Origin: Anaerolineae bacterium CG2_30_64_16
GTDB lineage: Bacteria; Chloroflexota; Anaerolineae; CG2-30-64-16
Reading direction: 5' to 3'
DNA length: 21,814 nt
Assembly: GCA_001871755.1 (NCBI GenBank)
Contig: MNXL01000175.1
Coordinates: forward strand, 1-21,814
The notes under the pieces are model-generated. The model had not been told where the DNA came from, did not search any database, and saw nothing but the letters and a program-made list of their open reading frames with translations. Within the stretch, counting starts at the first letter, position 1, and every line of letters begins with the position of its first letter. Both the position numbers and the translations under genes were made by a program. Positions 1 through 7,300 of this stretch are shown here, piece after piece.

Positions 1-1331
1 CGCCGGCGCCCACCCAGCCCCCCGCGGCCCCGGCGGCCACCGCCGCGCCGCCAGCCGCGCCCGCGGCGATCGACCTGACGGTCTGGGCTGAGGCAAATGA
101 GGTGGAGCACTGGCGGGCTGATGGTCCGGTCAAGGCCGCCGAGCAGGTGACCGATTACAAGCTGAATGTCACCGGCGTGCGGGATGACGCGGGCTGGGGG
201 GACTACAAGAAGAAATTCACCCTGGCCGCGGATGCCGGCAATGCCCCGGACATCGTGCTTTCCGGCCATGAAGACGTCCCTGTGTGGGGCAATGCGGGCT
301 ACATCATCGACTTTAGTGCCTGCAAGGCCAGGTACCCCGAGTTCAACGACGTGATCGATAGCCTGTGGGACTCTGGTACCTGGAAGGGCAAGATCTGGGC
401 CGTGCCGCAGGACACTGAGGCGCGCCCCATGTTCTACAACAAGACCAGGCTCAAGGAGTTGGGCTGGTCAGACGATGAGATCGCGTCCTTGCCTGATCGC
501 ATCAAGAAGGGCGAGTTCACCCTGGACGACATGATCGCCACCGCCAAGCAAGCGATTGAAAAGGGCGTTGTGGAAGCCGGCAAGGGCTACTGGCATCGGC
601 CCAGCAAGGGTGGCGACTACCTGCAGTACTATGCGGCCTACGGCGGCCGCCTCTACGATCCCGGCCAGGACAAGTTGGTCGTGGTCAAGGACGCCCTGGA
701 GAAGTGGTACGCGTTCCAACGCCGGGTCGTTACCGAAGGCATCACGCCCGAGAACTTCATCGGCACCGACTGGAGCATCTGGCACGATGCCGTCAGCCAC
801 GGGCAGATCCTATTCTGGAACGGTGGTATCTGGCAGTGGGCCGACTGGGCGGCCAACTATGTCAAGGATCTGGGTGGACAGGACTACCTGTTCGGCTTCG
901 TCGGCTATGCCTTGCAGCCTTCGGGCATCAAGGGCAAGCCGGGTGTGACCCTCTCACATCCTCTGGTCTACATGATCACCTCCGAGAAGGCGACGGGCAA
1001 GAAGAATCAGGACGCCGCATGTGCCTTGTTGGCCAAGACGACGACGCCCGAGATCAACACCTTGCACGCAGTGGACAGCACACACCTGGGCTTGCTGAAG
1101 TCCCAGGCTAACTATCCTGACTACAAGAACGACCGCCTCCTGTCTGACACCCTGTACATGTTGGACTACAACTTCTACCAGCCGAATCACGTGATGTACG
1201 GCCCATACTACGATATCGTGTGGGATTTCCTGGTGAAGGCGGAGAGTGGCGAGATGTCGCCGGCCGACGCTGCTCAAGGGGCGATCCAGACACTGCAGAC
1301 CGAACTCGGTGATGCTGTGATCGTCGAATAA
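1..1331 (+). CDS. ABC sugar transporter substrate-binding lipoprotein (CUT1/MalE-like), 5' truncated
   Basis: This is the extracytoplasmic binding protein of a CUT1 importer; it would capture a sugar or glycoside and deliver it to the two permeases that follow. The gene runs off the left edge. The codon frame begins at base 3 and opens with a Pro/Ala/Thr-rich linker (residues such as PAPTQPPAAP), typical of the tether behind a lipoprotein cysteine, so the signal peptide lies upstream. The mature domain starts near IDLTVWAEANE (about base 70). Family-1 binding-protein features follow: GNAPDIVLSGHED, then IWAVPQDTEARPMFYNK, the usual segment with the hinge after the first lobe. A GTG at 102 is internal and not the start. 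It ends 118 bp before the first permease, and that gap holds a strong hairpin. The specificity cannot be read from the sequence; the downstream GH38 and GDPD genes suggest a mannoside or glycerophosphodiester. Confidence 0.85.
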   Translation, partial: PAPTQPPAAPAATAAPPAAPAAIDLTVWAEANEVEHWRADGPVKAAEQVTDYKLNVTGVRDDAGWGDYKKKFTLAADAGNAPDIVLSGHEDVPVWGNAGYIIDFSACKARYPEFNDVIDSLWDSGTWKGKIWAVPQDTEARPMFYNKTRLKELGWSDDEIASLPDRIKKGEFTLDDMIATAKQAIEKGVVEAGKGYWHRPSKGGDYLQYYAAYGGRLYDPGQDKLVVVKDALEKWYAFQRRVVTEGITPENFIGTDWSIWHDAVSHGQILFWNGGIWQWADWAANYVKDLGGQDYLFGFVGYALQPSGIKGKPGVTLSHPLVYMITSEKATGKKNQDAACALLAKTTTPEINTLHAVDSTHLGLLKSQANYPDYKNDRLLSDTLYMLDYNFYQPNHVMYGPYYDIVWDFLVKAESGEMSPADAAQGAIQTLQTELGDAVIVE

Positions 1332-1387
1332 GGGTCGCGTGGAGGCAACAGTTCCTCTGTTTGTTTCTCCTGGATGACAAAGGCACG

Positions 1388-1422
1388 GACCTCGCCATCC
1401 TCAGAACGAGGGTGGCGAGGTC
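1388..1422 (+). repeat. Stem-loop between binding-protein and permease genes
   Basis: The arms GACCTCGCCATCCTC (1388-1402) and GAGGGTGGCGAGGTC (1408-1422) pair over 15 bp around a 5-nt AGAAC loop. The only imperfection is a T/G pair that is an allowed U-G wobble in the plus-strand transcript and an A/C mismatch on the other strand, so the structure fits the mRNA. No T-run follows, so it is not a classical terminator. The position matches the malE-malF intergenic palindromes of enteric bacteria, which protect the upstream binding-protein mRNA from 3' decay. Confidence 0.75.
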
Positions 1423-1449
1423 TGGCTGGTATCGCAGTGAGGTTGGATC

Positions 1450-2427
1450 ATGGCTATGACGCAACGACCGGTTCGGGATCCGGTGACAGCCCAACGTGCG
1501 CAGGGATCGTTCGGCGATTCGTTCCGTAGTGCCCTCGGTCCGCTGCTGTTTATGGGGCCGGCTGGCTTTTTGGTGGTGGCGTTTTTCTTCATCCCGGTGG
1601 TCATCATCATCGCCTTCTCGCTCACCGACATGAGCAGCTCGACGGGTTTCCAGAATTGGGCCTGGGTTCAACTGGAAAACTATCGCAAGATCCTCGTGCA
1701 CCCCAGCAGCGGACCGATCTTGTGGAACACGATCAAGTACGTCGTGTTGACGCTGTCATTGTTCAACGTGGGCATGGGGCTGGTGATTGCCCTGCTCAGC
1801 ACGCACGTGCCCAGGCGCACCGGTTTTCTCTTTCGCGCGTTGTGGCTGCTGCCGCGGCTCACGCCATCGGTGGTTTACGTGATGGTGTGGAAGTACATCG
1901 CCGCGGATGCCCCTTATGGCATCCTCAACCAGCATCTGTTGGGGCCGCTCGGTGTCAAGGCCACGAACTGGTTGCCGGCTCAACCCTGGGCTTTCGTCAT
2001 TGCAAGCAATGGCTTCATCGGCGCCTCTTTCGGCATGATCATCTTCACATCCGCCATCGAGTCGATCCCACGCGACTACATGATCGCGGCCCTGGTGGAC
2101 GGCTGTTCGCTTTGGCAACGAATTCGCTACGTGATTCTTCCGATGATCCGCTGGCCGTTGCTCTTCGTGACCACCTACCAGACCCTTTCTCTGTTCACCT
2201 CCTTCGAACAGATTCTGCTTCTCACCGACGGGCAGTTTGGCACAGAGGTCTGGTCGTTGTGGGCCTACCATCGAGCGCTCAACAACTACTGGGGCAATTT
2301 TCAATGGGGCTTCGGCTCGGCGCTCGCGGCCGTCCTGGTGGTGATCGGCATCCTGATGGCGATCGTCTACATGCGCTACTTCCGGTTCAACGAGCTGGTG
2401 CAAGAGCCCAGGATCGAGGCGCTCTGA
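1450..2427 (+). CDS. CUT1 ABC sugar transporter permease 1 (MalF/UgpA-like)
   Basis: One of two membrane subunits of the CUT1 importer, 325 aa. A hydrophilic N-terminus of about 28 residues precedes the first membrane helix (LLFMGPAGFLVVAFFF...), followed by about five more hydrophobic segments, the usual six-helix plan. The cytoplasmic EAA loop that docks on the ATPase is visible near residues 212-235 as IAALVDGCSLWQRIRYVILP, with the conserved Gly and the I-x-LP ending. The ATG at 1450 is chosen because GAGG at 1439-1442 lies 7 nt upstream. The stop overlaps the ribosome-binding site of the next permease, so the two are translationally linked. The substrate is not predictable from the permease. 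Confidence 0.93.
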   Translation: MAMTQRPVRDPVTAQRAQGSFGDSFRSALGPLLFMGPAGFLVVAFFFIPVVIIIAFSLTDMSSSTGFQNWAWVQLENYRKILVHPSSGPILWNTIKYVVLTLSLFNVGMGLVIALLSTHVPRRTGFLFRALWLLPRLTPSVVYVMVWKYIAADAPYGILNQHLLGPLGVKATNWLPAQPWAFVIASNGFIGASFGMIIFTSAIESIPRDYMIAALVDGCSLWQRIRYVILPMIRWPLLFVTTYQTLSLFTSFEQILLLTDGQFGTEVWSLWAYHRALNNYWGNFQWGFGSALAAVLVVIGILMAIVYMRYFRFNELVQEPRIEAL

Positions 2428-2437
2428 GGAGACAATC

Positions 2438-3337
2438 ATGGACGATAGAATGGGCGTGGGCAGCCGTTGGCGAGCGGTGCTACCCTTGCTGGTGATGGCC
2501 GTCCTGACGGTACCCATCCTGATGGGATATGTCTGGATCATCATCTCCACTTTCTCACAACGCACTTACGGACTGGTTCCAGTGGATTCCGCGGGGCGTG
2601 TCGGCGGCTTGACGCTCGAGAACTGGGCATTCTTGTGGGAAGACCCGAACATCTGGAAGGTGACGCTGAACTCGTTCACCCTGGCGGTCGGCCTGACGAT
2701 TGGCGTTGTGTTGGTCTCGGCGCTCGCCGGCTACGCGCTCTCGCGTATCAGTTTCCCCGGCCGTAAGGCGTTTCTCGGCACCACCCTGATCTTGCACGCC
2801 TTTCCCAGCGTCACGTTGCTGATCTCGATCTACTTTGTGTTGCGCTGGATCACCCGCGTTCCCATCCTTGGGCGTGGGATCCCCGTCATCGGCGGGTTTG
2901 GGTATGACACCGTCGGCGGTGTCATCCTGGTGATGCTGGCCCTCCAATTGCCGCTGGGCGTATGGTTGATGAAAGGCTTCTTCGACAACATCTCCTGGGA
3001 CATGGAACGCGCTGCTCTGATCGATGGCTGTACGCGCCTGCGCGTCTGGTGGCAGATCATCATGCCCCAGATCAAGCCGGGGATCGCAGCGCTGGCGATC
3101 TTCTCGTTTATCTCAGGGTGGAATGAATTCCTGATCCCGTACACCTACATCACCGATCAGGAGAAGAGTACCATCGCCGCCTACCTGCGGAGCTTGATGA
3201 GCGATACGGCGCCGGTCAACTACAGTCAGATCGCCGCGGTGGGCCTGTTCCAGTTGATCCCCGTGATGATCTTTTTCATCTTTACTCAGGAATACCTGCT
3301 CAGCATTTTCGCCGGCGGCAGCAAGGGCGGTACGTAG
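2438..3337 (+). CDS. CUT1 ABC sugar transporter permease 2 (MalG/UgpE-like)
   Basis: Second membrane subunit of the importer, 299 aa. A first membrane helix near residues 13-34 is followed by a periplasmic stretch containing the family-typical TLENWAFLW, then further helices. The EAA motif appears as MERAALIDGCTRLRVWWQII followed by MPQIKPG, and just after it SGWNEFLIPYTYI, a signature of MalG-type subunits. The protein ends with the standard hydrophobic helix and a short cytoplasmic tail. The start at 2438 is set by TGAGGAGA, which includes the stop codon of the previous gene. Only 12 nt separate it from the ATPase gene, consistent with one operon. Confidence 0.93.
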   Translation: MDDRMGVGSRWRAVLPLLVMAVLTVPILMGYVWIIISTFSQRTYGLVPVDSAGRVGGLTLENWAFLWEDPNIWKVTLNSFTLAVGLTIGVVLVSALAGYALSRISFPGRKAFLGTTLILHAFPSVTLLISIYFVLRWITRVPILGRGIPVIGGFGYDTVGGVILVMLALQLPLGVWLMKGFFDNISWDMERAALIDGCTRLRVWWQIIMPQIKPGIAALAIFSFISGWNEFLIPYTYITDQEKSTIAAYLRSLMSDTAPVNYSQIAAVGLFQLIPVMIFFIFTQEYLLSIFAGGSKGGT

Positions 3338-3349
3338 GAGAGATCCACC

Positions 3350-4447
3350 ATGAAACTCAAGTTAGAGAATCTGACCAAGCGCTGGGGCGCGGTCTACGGC
3401 GCCCGGGACGTCAACATCGAGGTCAAAGATGGCGAGTTTGTTGCCTTGCTCGGACCCTCCGGGTGCGGCAAGACGACAACGCTGCTCATGGTGGCCGGCA
3501 TCTACAAGCCGACGGCCGGCGTGATCAGGTTTGGCGAGCGGGTGATGAACCGCGTCCCGCCGAAGAACCGCAACGTGGGCATGGTATTTCAAAGCTATGC
3601 GCTTTACCCGCACATGACCGTCTTTGAGAATCTCGTTTTCCCGATGAAACTCAAGAGGGTGCCGGCCAAAGAGCGCCGGGAACGTGCCCAGCAGGTCGCC
3701 GAGATGATGGGGATCGGGCATTTGATGGACCGCAAACCGGGCCAACTTTCCGGCGGACAACAGCAACGCGTGGCCTTGGGCCGCGCCCTGACCAAGCAGC
3801 CCGAGTTGCTCCTGTTCGATGAACCGCTCTCCAACCTGGATGCGCGGCTGCGCCTGTCTATGCGCGCCGAGATCAAACGCCTCCAGGTAAACCTGGGCAT
3901 CACCTCGATCTACGTGACCCACGACCAGGTGGAGGCCATGACCATGGCGGATCGGATTGCGGTCATGCGCGACGGGCTGTTGGAGGCTTATTGCCCGCCC
4001 GATGAGTTGTATGACCGACCGGCGACGTTGTTCGTCGCCGGGTTTGTCGGCAATCCGCCGATGAACTTCCTGGATGTCGAGGTCACCCAGGCGAATGGCG
4101 AGTTGCGCGCGCGTTGCCTCGGCCTGGACGTGGCCGTGCCGGCCGAGCGTGGCGCCCGGGCGGCCGGCAAACCAAAGGTGACGCTGGGCATCCGCCCCGA
4201 GGATCTGTCCATTGTGCTCGGGGAGCCCGGTGGGGAGGCGGACACGGTCGTGGCGGGCGAAGTCTACGTGGTCGAGCCCCTCGGCCGCGATGACCTGATC
4301 GACGTCCAGATCGGCCAGTCACACGTGAATGTCCTCGTCAATCCCGGCCTGGGGCTGCGGTTGGGAGATCCGGTGCGGCTCAAGTTCAACATGGAGAAGG
4401 CACAGTTCTTCGATCCCGAGACTGAGCAGTCGCTGCTTTGGCGCTGA
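3350..4447 (+). CDS. ABC transporter ATP-binding protein (MalK/UgpC/MsmX-like)
   Basis: Energising subunit of the CUT1 importer, 365 aa, the usual length of a MalK-type protein. Visible motifs: Walker A GPSGCGKTT at residues 35-43, Q-loop Gln81, signature LSGGQ at 133-137, Walker B ending FDEP with Asp157-Glu158, D-loop SNLD, and switch His191 in YVTHDQVEAM. Residues from about 240 onward form the C-terminal TOBE/OB regulatory domain (GIRPEDL is recognisable). Ribosome-binding site TAGGAGAGAT precedes the ATG. In many bacteria such ATPases serve several importers, but here it sits in the operon with its partners. A hairpin with a short T-run follows, so transcription may be partly terminated before the next gene. 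Confidence 0.95.
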   Translation: MKLKLENLTKRWGAVYGARDVNIEVKDGEFVALLGPSGCGKTTTLLMVAGIYKPTAGVIRFGERVMNRVPPKNRNVGMVFQSYALYPHMTVFENLVFPMKLKRVPAKERRERAQQVAEMMGIGHLMDRKPGQLSGGQQQRVALGRALTKQPELLLFDEPLSNLDARLRLSMRAEIKRLQVNLGITSIYVTHDQVEAMTMADRIAVMRDGLLEAYCPPDELYDRPATLFVAGFVGNPPMNFLDVEVTQANGELRARCLGLDVAVPAERGARAAGKPKVTLGIRPEDLSIVLGEPGGEADTVVAGEVYVVEPLGRDDLIDVQIGQSHVNVLVNPGLGLRLGDPVRLKFNMEKAQFFDPETEQSLLWR

Positions 4448-4473
4448 GAAAACGTTCAAGGATAAATTTCCCT

Positions 4474-4511
4474 AGGACTGGCAGTCCTGCGAGGACTGCC
4501 AGTCCTATTTT
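4474..4511 (+). terminator. Perfect 15-bp stem-loop with short T-run; terminator-like or REP-like element
   Basis: The arms AGGACTGGCAGTCCT (4474-4488) and AGGACTGCCAGTCCT (4492-4506) pair perfectly around a GCG loop. The downstream strand continues ATTTT, which allows weak intrinsic termination. Each arm is itself a near-palindrome (AGGACT-3 nt-AGTCCT). The element sits between the transporter ATPase and the accessory genes, where it could reduce downstream expression. A dispersed repeat is an equally good reading. Confidence 0.6.
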
Positions 4512-4544
4512 CGCTGATTACGCCCTTTATTCGAGGAGGCTGTC

Positions 4545-5657
4545 TTGATATCATCGCATGGCGTGAACCCCGCGGATGCAGGTAGCCGTTTTGGGTCTCG
4601 TGTTCCCCTGGATGCCCGACGAGGGCGACGGTGTCCCCGTATGGGTAGGCGTCTGAGCCACCCGTTGCTGCAGCGCGCGCGCCTGGTGGCTGTTGTCGCG
4701 CTGGTGGCTGTGTTGATATCGGCAGGCTGCGCCGCGCCGACCCCTGCGCCGGCACCCGCGGGCACGCCTGAGCCGCCCGCCTCGTACGCGGCCCTGGCGC
4801 GGTACTACGCGCCGATCATTCGGCAGGGCGCGGCCTCCGACCAGGACTACATCACAGCGGTGGACTTCGATGGCGACTGGGTCGGCGACAACAACTGGCC
4901 GAATCTGCCCGCGGGCGATTTGGCGGCCCATGTCTACTACTCCTTGATCGAGACGGACAGCCACTGGTTTCTCTTCTACTCCCTGTTCCATCCGCGCGAC
5001 TATACCGCTGAGCCGTGTGCGGAAAGCGATGGCTGTCACGAGAACGACATGGAGTCGCTCGAAGTGGTAGTGGCCAGGGATCATACCGCCTATGGCCGCC
5101 CCGTGGCGCTGTTGACGTTGGCCCACAGTCACATCTATCTGTACAGCGTCGATGACGCGGTGGCGCGCGGCGCGTTGAAGGTGCGGGGCAAGGTCACGCT
5201 GGAAGGTAGCCATCCTGTGGTGTGGGTGGAGACCTACGGCCACGGCATCTACGGCGTGCCCCAGGCCCTCGCTCCTGGCACAATTGTTTACAAGGTGAGC
5301 GATTCTGCGGCGGGGCAGGCAGAAACGCCAGCGGGGATCGCGGCCGACAACGTGCTCTATCGACTCGTGTCGATCTATGACACGCTCTGGCAGCACCGCG
5401 CGGAGATCGGCTCCGGCCGGCTGTTCGACCAGCCGTTCGACTACCGCGGGCATGCGTTGCCGGCCAGTTTCGACGGCGACGACTGGGGGGAGGACAAAGC
5501 CAACTCGCCGTGGGGCTACAATCAGGAGATCGGCCTGGCGTTGACGCGGGGCGATTTTCTCCTCGACCCGGCCAAAGCGTTCGCTCACTTCGCGACGATC
5601 GAAGGTGAGCTTTCTCAAAACTATCTCTACAACCCCTTTTTGGATGATTTGCGTTGA
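4545..5657 (+). CDS. Predicted lipoprotein, possible VPS62-like domain, function unknown
   Basis: Exported lipoprotein of unknown function, 370 aa from a TTG start. The TTG is preceded by AGGAGG (4534-4539) at 5-nt spacing. An in-frame ATG at 4641 lacks a clear ribosome-binding site but would give a conventional signal peptide of about 29 residues; the start is therefore uncertain. The hydrophobic stretch VVALVAVLISAGC ends in a lipobox (Cys62 from TTG, Cys30 from ATG), followed by an Ala/Pro linker. The mature part begins YAALARYYAPIIR and is rich in Trp, Tyr and Asp. It has an HENDMESLEVVV segment resembling the H-x-x-D-W-E region of VPS62/NPP1-like folds. The phrase ARYYAPIIR recurs in the next gene product (ARYAPIIRFD), suggesting related domains. 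The stop is 32 nt before the next gene. The fold assignment is tentative. Confidence 0.7.
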   Translation: MISSHGVNPADAGSRFGSRVPLDARRGRRCPRMGRRLSHPLLQRARLVAVVALVAVLISAGCAAPTPAPAPAGTPEPPASYAALARYYAPIIRQGAASDQDYITAVDFDGDWVGDNNWPNLPAGDLAAHVYYSLIETDSHWFLFYSLFHPRDYTAEPCAESDGCHENDMESLEVVVARDHTAYGRPVALLTLAHSHIYLYSVDDAVARGALKVRGKVTLEGSHPVVWVETYGHGIYGVPQALAPGTIVYKVSDSAAGQAETPAGIAADNVLYRLVSIYDTLWQHRAEIGSGRLFDQPFDYRGHALPASFDGDDWGEDKANSPWGYNQEIGLALTRGDFLLDPAKAFAHFATIEGELSQNYLYNPFLDDLR

Positions 5658-5689
5658 GCCGCGGCCCGGCCGCGCTGGAGGTTCTATGT

Positions 5690-7159
5690 ATGGAAGTTGA
5701 TCTTGCCCAGGCAGACCTGGCATCTTTGCTTCGGACGCGCCAGGACCCCGCCGCGCGCGATCTGGCTGCCCGGTATGCGCCGATCATCCGCTTCGACGCG
5801 CATGAGCCGTTCATGCCCTTGGCGGCCGGCTATACGATCTTCCGCGCGGACGACGATTCGCCCTCCTTTCCGCGGCGCATCGAGCTGGCCCCGCCCGGAA
5901 AGCCGCCGGCCGCACTGGCGATCGAGTACGCCATCTGGTGGGACTGGGACATCGGGCATCTTTACGAGCTGGAGCACGTCTGGGTGTTCGTGGATGACCA
6001 GGGCCGGGTCGCGCGCGCGGAGGCGAGCTGGCACGGCGGCTTCCACGACATGACGTGGAACGCCGCCGTGCCGCTGGAAGGGGACCGACTGGTTGGGCTG
6101 TCGGAGCCGGGCAAACACGCGTTCGCGCCGCACGCCGACTGGTACGCCGAGCGCTGGCGGGACCAGAGGCCGCGCAAGTTGCCGGGCCGACGGGCGGGGA
6201 CTGGGGGCGTGTGGGTCACGCCGCTTTTCCGCGAGCAACTGGGGCCGCTCCGCACACCCTTTGCCAACAGCCTGGTGCATACCTATCTGGAACGCCGCGC
6301 CTTTGACCCGGCGTGGGGGTTCGCGCGGCGCTTTCCCGTCACCGCAGAGCTGCTGGTACCCTGGCCCGCGCTGCAAGCGTGGATCCCGGGGCGCGTGGCC
6401 TGGTGGGTGGCGCGATTGGCCGAAGAGATCCCACCTGAAGCGCTGCGGTTCCTGCGCATCGGCCATCGCGGCGCGTCGGGGCACGCGCCCGACAACACGC
6501 TCGCGGCTTTTCGCAAGGCGGCCGATCTGGACGCCGACATGGTGGAGCTGGACGTGCAGGTCTCATCCGACGGCGCGCTGGTGGTGATTCATGATCTGGT
6601 CGTGGAGCATTGTACGGACGGCCACGGCGCGGTGGGCGACTTGACCCTGGCGCAACTGAAGGCGCTGACGGTCAGGGATCCTCGGAACGCCATCACCGGC
6701 GAGCGCATCCCCACGTTCGAGGAGGCCATCGCCTGCTGCCAGGAGCTGGGGCTGGGCATGTATGTCGAGCTGAAGGCGGGCGCGGCCGTGCCCCAGGTAA
6801 CTGCGGCCATCCGGGCGCACGAGCTGTGGCGCAGCGCCATCGTCGGCTCCTTCCGGCCCGATTGGGTGGCCGGGGTCCGGCTGCTGGAGCCGGACATCGT
6901 GACCTCGGTGTTGTTCGGCGCGCCCAACGTGGACCCGGTGAAACTCGCCCAGGCTGTAGGCGCGAGCTATGTACACCCCTGTTGGGAGGCACTCACGCCG
7001 CAACCTCACACCCTGCTCACGCGAGAATGGGTGCAGCGTGTGCGCCATGCTGGCCTGGGGATCGTCATCTGGCACGAGGAGCGGCCCGCGGAGATTGCCG
7101 CGCTGCGCAAAATGGGCGTGGATGCTATTTGCAGCGACCTGCCCGAGCTTCTGACATGA
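5690..7159 (+). CDS. Fusion: VPS62-like N-terminal domain + glycerophosphodiester phosphodiesterase
   Basis: 489-aa protein without a signal peptide, so probably cytosolic. Residues about 1-250 form an uncharacterised domain opening ARYAPIIRFDAHEPFMPL, with IEYAIWWDWDIGHLYELEHVW and a later WHGGFHDM; this resembles VPS62-type proteins. Residues about 255-489 form a GDPD TIM barrel that would split glycerophosphodiesters into glycerol 3-phosphate and an alcohol. Catalytic signs are His259-Arg260 (HRGASGHAPDNT), metal ligands Glu286 and Asp288 in VELDVQ, second catalytic His301 in IHD, and Glu360-x-Lys362. The usual PENT is PDNT here (Asp268), a conservative change. The ATG at 5690 is chosen for GGAGG 8 nt upstream; an upstream TTG at 5654 would overlap the preceding gene and lacks support. 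GDPD barrels are usually about 240 aa alone, so the N-terminal half is an addition. Confidence 0.85.
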   Translation: MEVDLAQADLASLLRTRQDPAARDLAARYAPIIRFDAHEPFMPLAAGYTIFRADDDSPSFPRRIELAPPGKPPAALAIEYAIWWDWDIGHLYELEHVWVFVDDQGRVARAEASWHGGFHDMTWNAAVPLEGDRLVGLSEPGKHAFAPHADWYAERWRDQRPRKLPGRRAGTGGVWVTPLFREQLGPLRTPFANSLVHTYLERRAFDPAWGFARRFPVTAELLVPWPALQAWIPGRVAWWVARLAEEIPPEALRFLRIGHRGASGHAPDNTLAAFRKAADLDADMVELDVQVSSDGALVVIHDLVVEHCTDGHGAVGDLTLAQLKALTVRDPRNAITGERIPTFEEAIACCQELGLGMYVELKAGAAVPQVTAAIRAHELWRSAIVGSFRPDWVAGVRLLEPDIVTSVLFGAPNVDPVKLAQAVGASYVHPCWEALTPQPHTLLTREWVQRVRHAGLGIVIWHEERPAEIAALRKMGVDAICSDLPELLT

Positions 7160-7219
7160 TTCGTATCTGGATAGCGCGTACTGCGTCACACTGGCGCATG
7201 CGAGTGTCCTGGGTTGTGG

Positions 7220-7239
7220 ATTCCCGCGTACGCGGGAAT
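7220..7239. repeat. 20-bp perfect palindrome, ATTCCC-N8-GGGAAT type
   Basis: ATTCCCGCGTACGCGGGAAT is fully self-complementary. It lies in the 141-bp gap between the GDPD-fusion gene and the alpha-mannosidase gene and is followed by GACG. The pattern ATTCCC-8 nt-GGGAAT with a trailing TGACG occurs as a dispersed intergenic repeat in several unrelated bacteria (dRS3 in Neisseria fits the same formula). It is probably a dispersed repeat rather than an operator for the neighbouring gene. Confidence 0.6.
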
Positions 7240-7300
7240 GACGCGTATTGAGATTCCAGCGTGCGTGTGGCACAGATCCCATCCTGGGAGGATTGCCCCT

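Noticed and set aside
102..1331. GTG at 102 as the start of the first binding protein
   Set aside because: The frame stays open to the window edge and upstream codons encode a typical lipoprotein linker and first strand, so the gene is truncated by the window.
4551..5723. Minus-strand frame of 390 codons opposite the lipoprotein gene
   Set aside because: The plus-strand frame has a signal peptide, lipobox and good ribosome-binding site; the minus frame has none.
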